A program made the position numbers and the translations under genes. DNA of 5,533 nucleotides from Saprospiraceae bacterium (GTDB lineage Bacteria; Bacteroidota; Bacteroidia; Chitinophagales; Saprospiraceae): assembly GCA_020630895.1 (NCBI GenBank), contig JAHDII010000234.1, positions 1-5,533 of the forward strand, in the 5' to 3' direction. A model generated the notes under the pieces. The model had not been told where the DNA came from and did not search any database. It saw only the letters and a program-made list of their open reading frames with translations. Below, piece by piece: positions 3,986-5,533 of this stretch. How positions within the stretch are numbered: position 1 is the first letter of the stretch; each line of letters begins with the position of its first letter.

Positions 3986-5533
3986 TTAATATCCTGCTTC
4001 TTTAAGAAGTTTCATTTTTCTATTTAATTCAACATTATTAGGAAAAAATTCTAATCCTTCTTCTAACAATTTTTTAGCTAAATCATCATTATCATTTCTA
4101 AAATGATATGCTGAAGCTGCACCAAATGCAGCCCCTAAAAGTCCACTATCAATAAAAACATTAGAATTAGGAGTAAAATTTCTTCTAAATTCATCAAGAT
4201 AGTGATTTCCTTTTTCTAAATTATTTATTTCAAAAAAAGAATAAATTAAATTTAGAAAACACCAGCCTTTATAACTTTGCACATTTTTTTCTTTCGCAAG
4301 AAAATCATATTTAGCTTCATAAATTTTTATAGAATCCAATCCCTCTTCTGGTCTAGAAATATTTTTAAATTTCATCATCAAGCAATCTGTAATCAATAGA
4401 TTATAATCCTTTCTATTATTATTAGCATAAATTTTATCTGCATACTTAAGAGAATGTTCAAACTCTAGCGATTTATAATAATATTCTGCTAATAGTAAAT
4501 AAGTAAAATTGCTAAATTCTTCCTTCAAAACATCATTCTTAATCCTTTCTAATAAACACTCTTGAAAAAGAATTATTTTTTTATCTCCTTGGGTTTCTTC
4601 AATAAGTTGATAAGCTTTAGCTCTATAAATGCTAAAAAAAAGTTCTACTGCTTCTTCTAAATCATCCTCATTGTAACCATAAAGATCTGATAAATAATTG
4701 CAATAATTTAAAACATCTGGCTCTTTACTATCGAGCAAAGATGCCAAACATAAATTTAGCAAACTTTTAATATATTTTACTTTATAAAAAAGATGTGCTT
4801 TTTTTAATTGAATAACTCCCTGTTTATATTTTTCATCTTCAATATATATAAGGGAATTATTATAATATTGAATAGCAATAAGTTCTTTTAAATTAATAGT
4901 GACATCTGTTAAAAAATGTTGATTAAAAAAATCTTTATCATTAGCTTCATTTTGAGTAATAATTTTATTAGCCAATAAGTTTTGTTTATAAAACTCAATA
5001 TGCTTTTTTTTAATTTCAACAATTCCTGCTTCTGGAGCTGTTGTTTCTAATAATATTTTTTCGGTTTGAGGATATACGATAAGATAAACATGAGAAGGTA
5101 TTTCTTTAATTTGATAAGGAATATTAAGATAATCAAATGCTAAAACATAAAGAGCTGTTGCTGTTGCACAATTATATTTATTATGTAAAAAAATATCTGA
5201 AAAAATAGGGTTATCAGCATATAGTTTTAAATAATTGGTATGAATTTCATCGTAGATATATTTTATTTTTTTCTTATTTTTTTTGTTGGATATATGTTCT
5301 TGAATATTCTTTAAAAAAATATAAAATTCATTTTTATTAGCTTCTAATTTACTTAATTTCTCTTCTTTTAAATCGATTGAATATAATAAATCAAATGCCT
5401 GTTCTTGGGTATAATTGAAAAAAAGATTACGCTCAGTTTCATTAGAATATACTATAGTGTTTAAATCAACCTGCCCTACAATTATAGAATTAAAATAAAA
5501 TAGAAAAATAAAAAAATTTAAAATAAATTTCAT
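3986..5533 (-). CDS. Exported transglutaminase-like protein with TPR-like C-terminal helices
   Basis: The 515-residue frame starts at an ATG on the last bases of the window. A signal peptide (MKFILNFFIFLFYFNSIIVGQ, residues 1-21) supports that start, although nothing upstream can be seen. The mature protein should be periplasmic or secreted. Residues about 115-170 resemble a transglutaminase/cysteine-protease fold: NKYNCATATALYVLAFDYL (118-136) offers a nucleophile Cys122 at a helix start, PSHVYLIVYP (146-155) offers His148, and LLETTAPEAG (161-170) offers Glu163 where Asp is commoner. From about 215 on the protein is helical, with TPR-like units such as YNNSLIYIEDEKYKQGVIQL (224-243), LLLAEYYYKSLEFEHSLKYA (346-365), and ASAYHFRNDNDDLAKKLLEE (473-492), the last followed by GLEFFPNN. 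TPRs usually bind partner proteins. A lysine-rich stretch (KKNKKKIK, 84-91) is encoded by long A-tracts. Whether it is catalytic, and on what, is unknown. Confidence 0.85.
   Translation of the reverse strand: MKFILNFFIFLFYFNSIIVGQVDLNTIVYSNETERNLFFNYTQEQAFDLLYSIDLKEEKLSKLEANKNEFYIFLKNIQEHISNKKNKKKIKYIYDEIHTNYLKLYADNPIFSDIFLHNKYNCATATALYVLAFDYLNIPYQIKEIPSHVYLIVYPQTEKILLETTAPEAGIVEIKKKHIEFYKQNLLANKIITQNEANDKDFFNQHFLTDVTINLKELIAIQYYNNSLIYIEDEKYKQGVIQLKKAHLFYKVKYIKSLLNLCLASLLDSKEPDVLNYCNYLSDLYGYNEDDLEEAVELFFSIYRAKAYQLIEETQGDKKIILFQECLLERIKNDVLKEEFSNFTYLLLAEYYYKSLEFEHSLKYADKIYANNNRKDYNLLITDCLMMKFKNISRPEEGLDSIKIYEAKYDFLAKEKNVQSYKGWCFLNLIYSFFEINNLEKGNHYLDEFRRNFTPNSNVFIDSGLLGAAFGAASAYHFRNDNDDLAKKLLEEGLEFFPNNVELNRKMKLLKEAGY

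Overview
The window looks like chromosomal DNA from a low-GC member of the Bacteroidota, most likely a flavobacterium-like organism. This rests on four things: a very AT-rich composition (roughly 30% GC judged by eye, not counted); no Shine-Dalgarno sequences ahead of the genes; several matches to the Bacteroidota promoter pattern (TTG, about 19-22 bases, TAnnTTTG); and signal peptides ending in AQ or GQ, common in this phylum. No tRNA, rRNA, CRISPR array, transposase, integrase or phage structural gene is visible. Genus cannot be fixed from this window.

Layout from left to right. The minus strand opens with the first 112 codons of rlmH, the 23S rRNA pseudouridine-1915 N3-methyltransferase, cut off by the window edge. 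Seventeen bases upstream of it lies an unrecognised 175-residue gene that is probably its operon partner. After a 191-base gap with a candidate promoter comes a leucine-rich-repeat protein of 291 residues, with two candidate promoters in front of it. A strong intrinsic terminator (2031-2059) separates it from a small exported protein whose C-terminal half reads like an XRE/Cro helix-turn-helix, an unusual pairing. Next is a 178-residue NAD(P)-binding Rossmann protein of the atypical short-chain dehydrogenase kind.

The only plus-strand gene, an ADP-ribosylglycohydrolase (DraG/ARH family), is divergent from the Rossmann gene. The 93 bases between them hold two dyad symmetries and a good Bacteroidota-type promoter, so the pair may share control. 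A 515-residue exported protein with a transglutaminase-like Cys/His region followed by TPR-like helices converges on the glycohydrolase from the right edge.

The genes do not form one evident pathway. rlmH is housekeeping; the rest looks like a loose set of single-gene accessory functions. I see no convincing new multi-gene system. The points most worth following are the exported helix-turn-helix protein, the ADP-ribosylglycohydrolase/Rossmann divergent pair with its operator-like dyads, and the unassigned gene upstream of rlmH.
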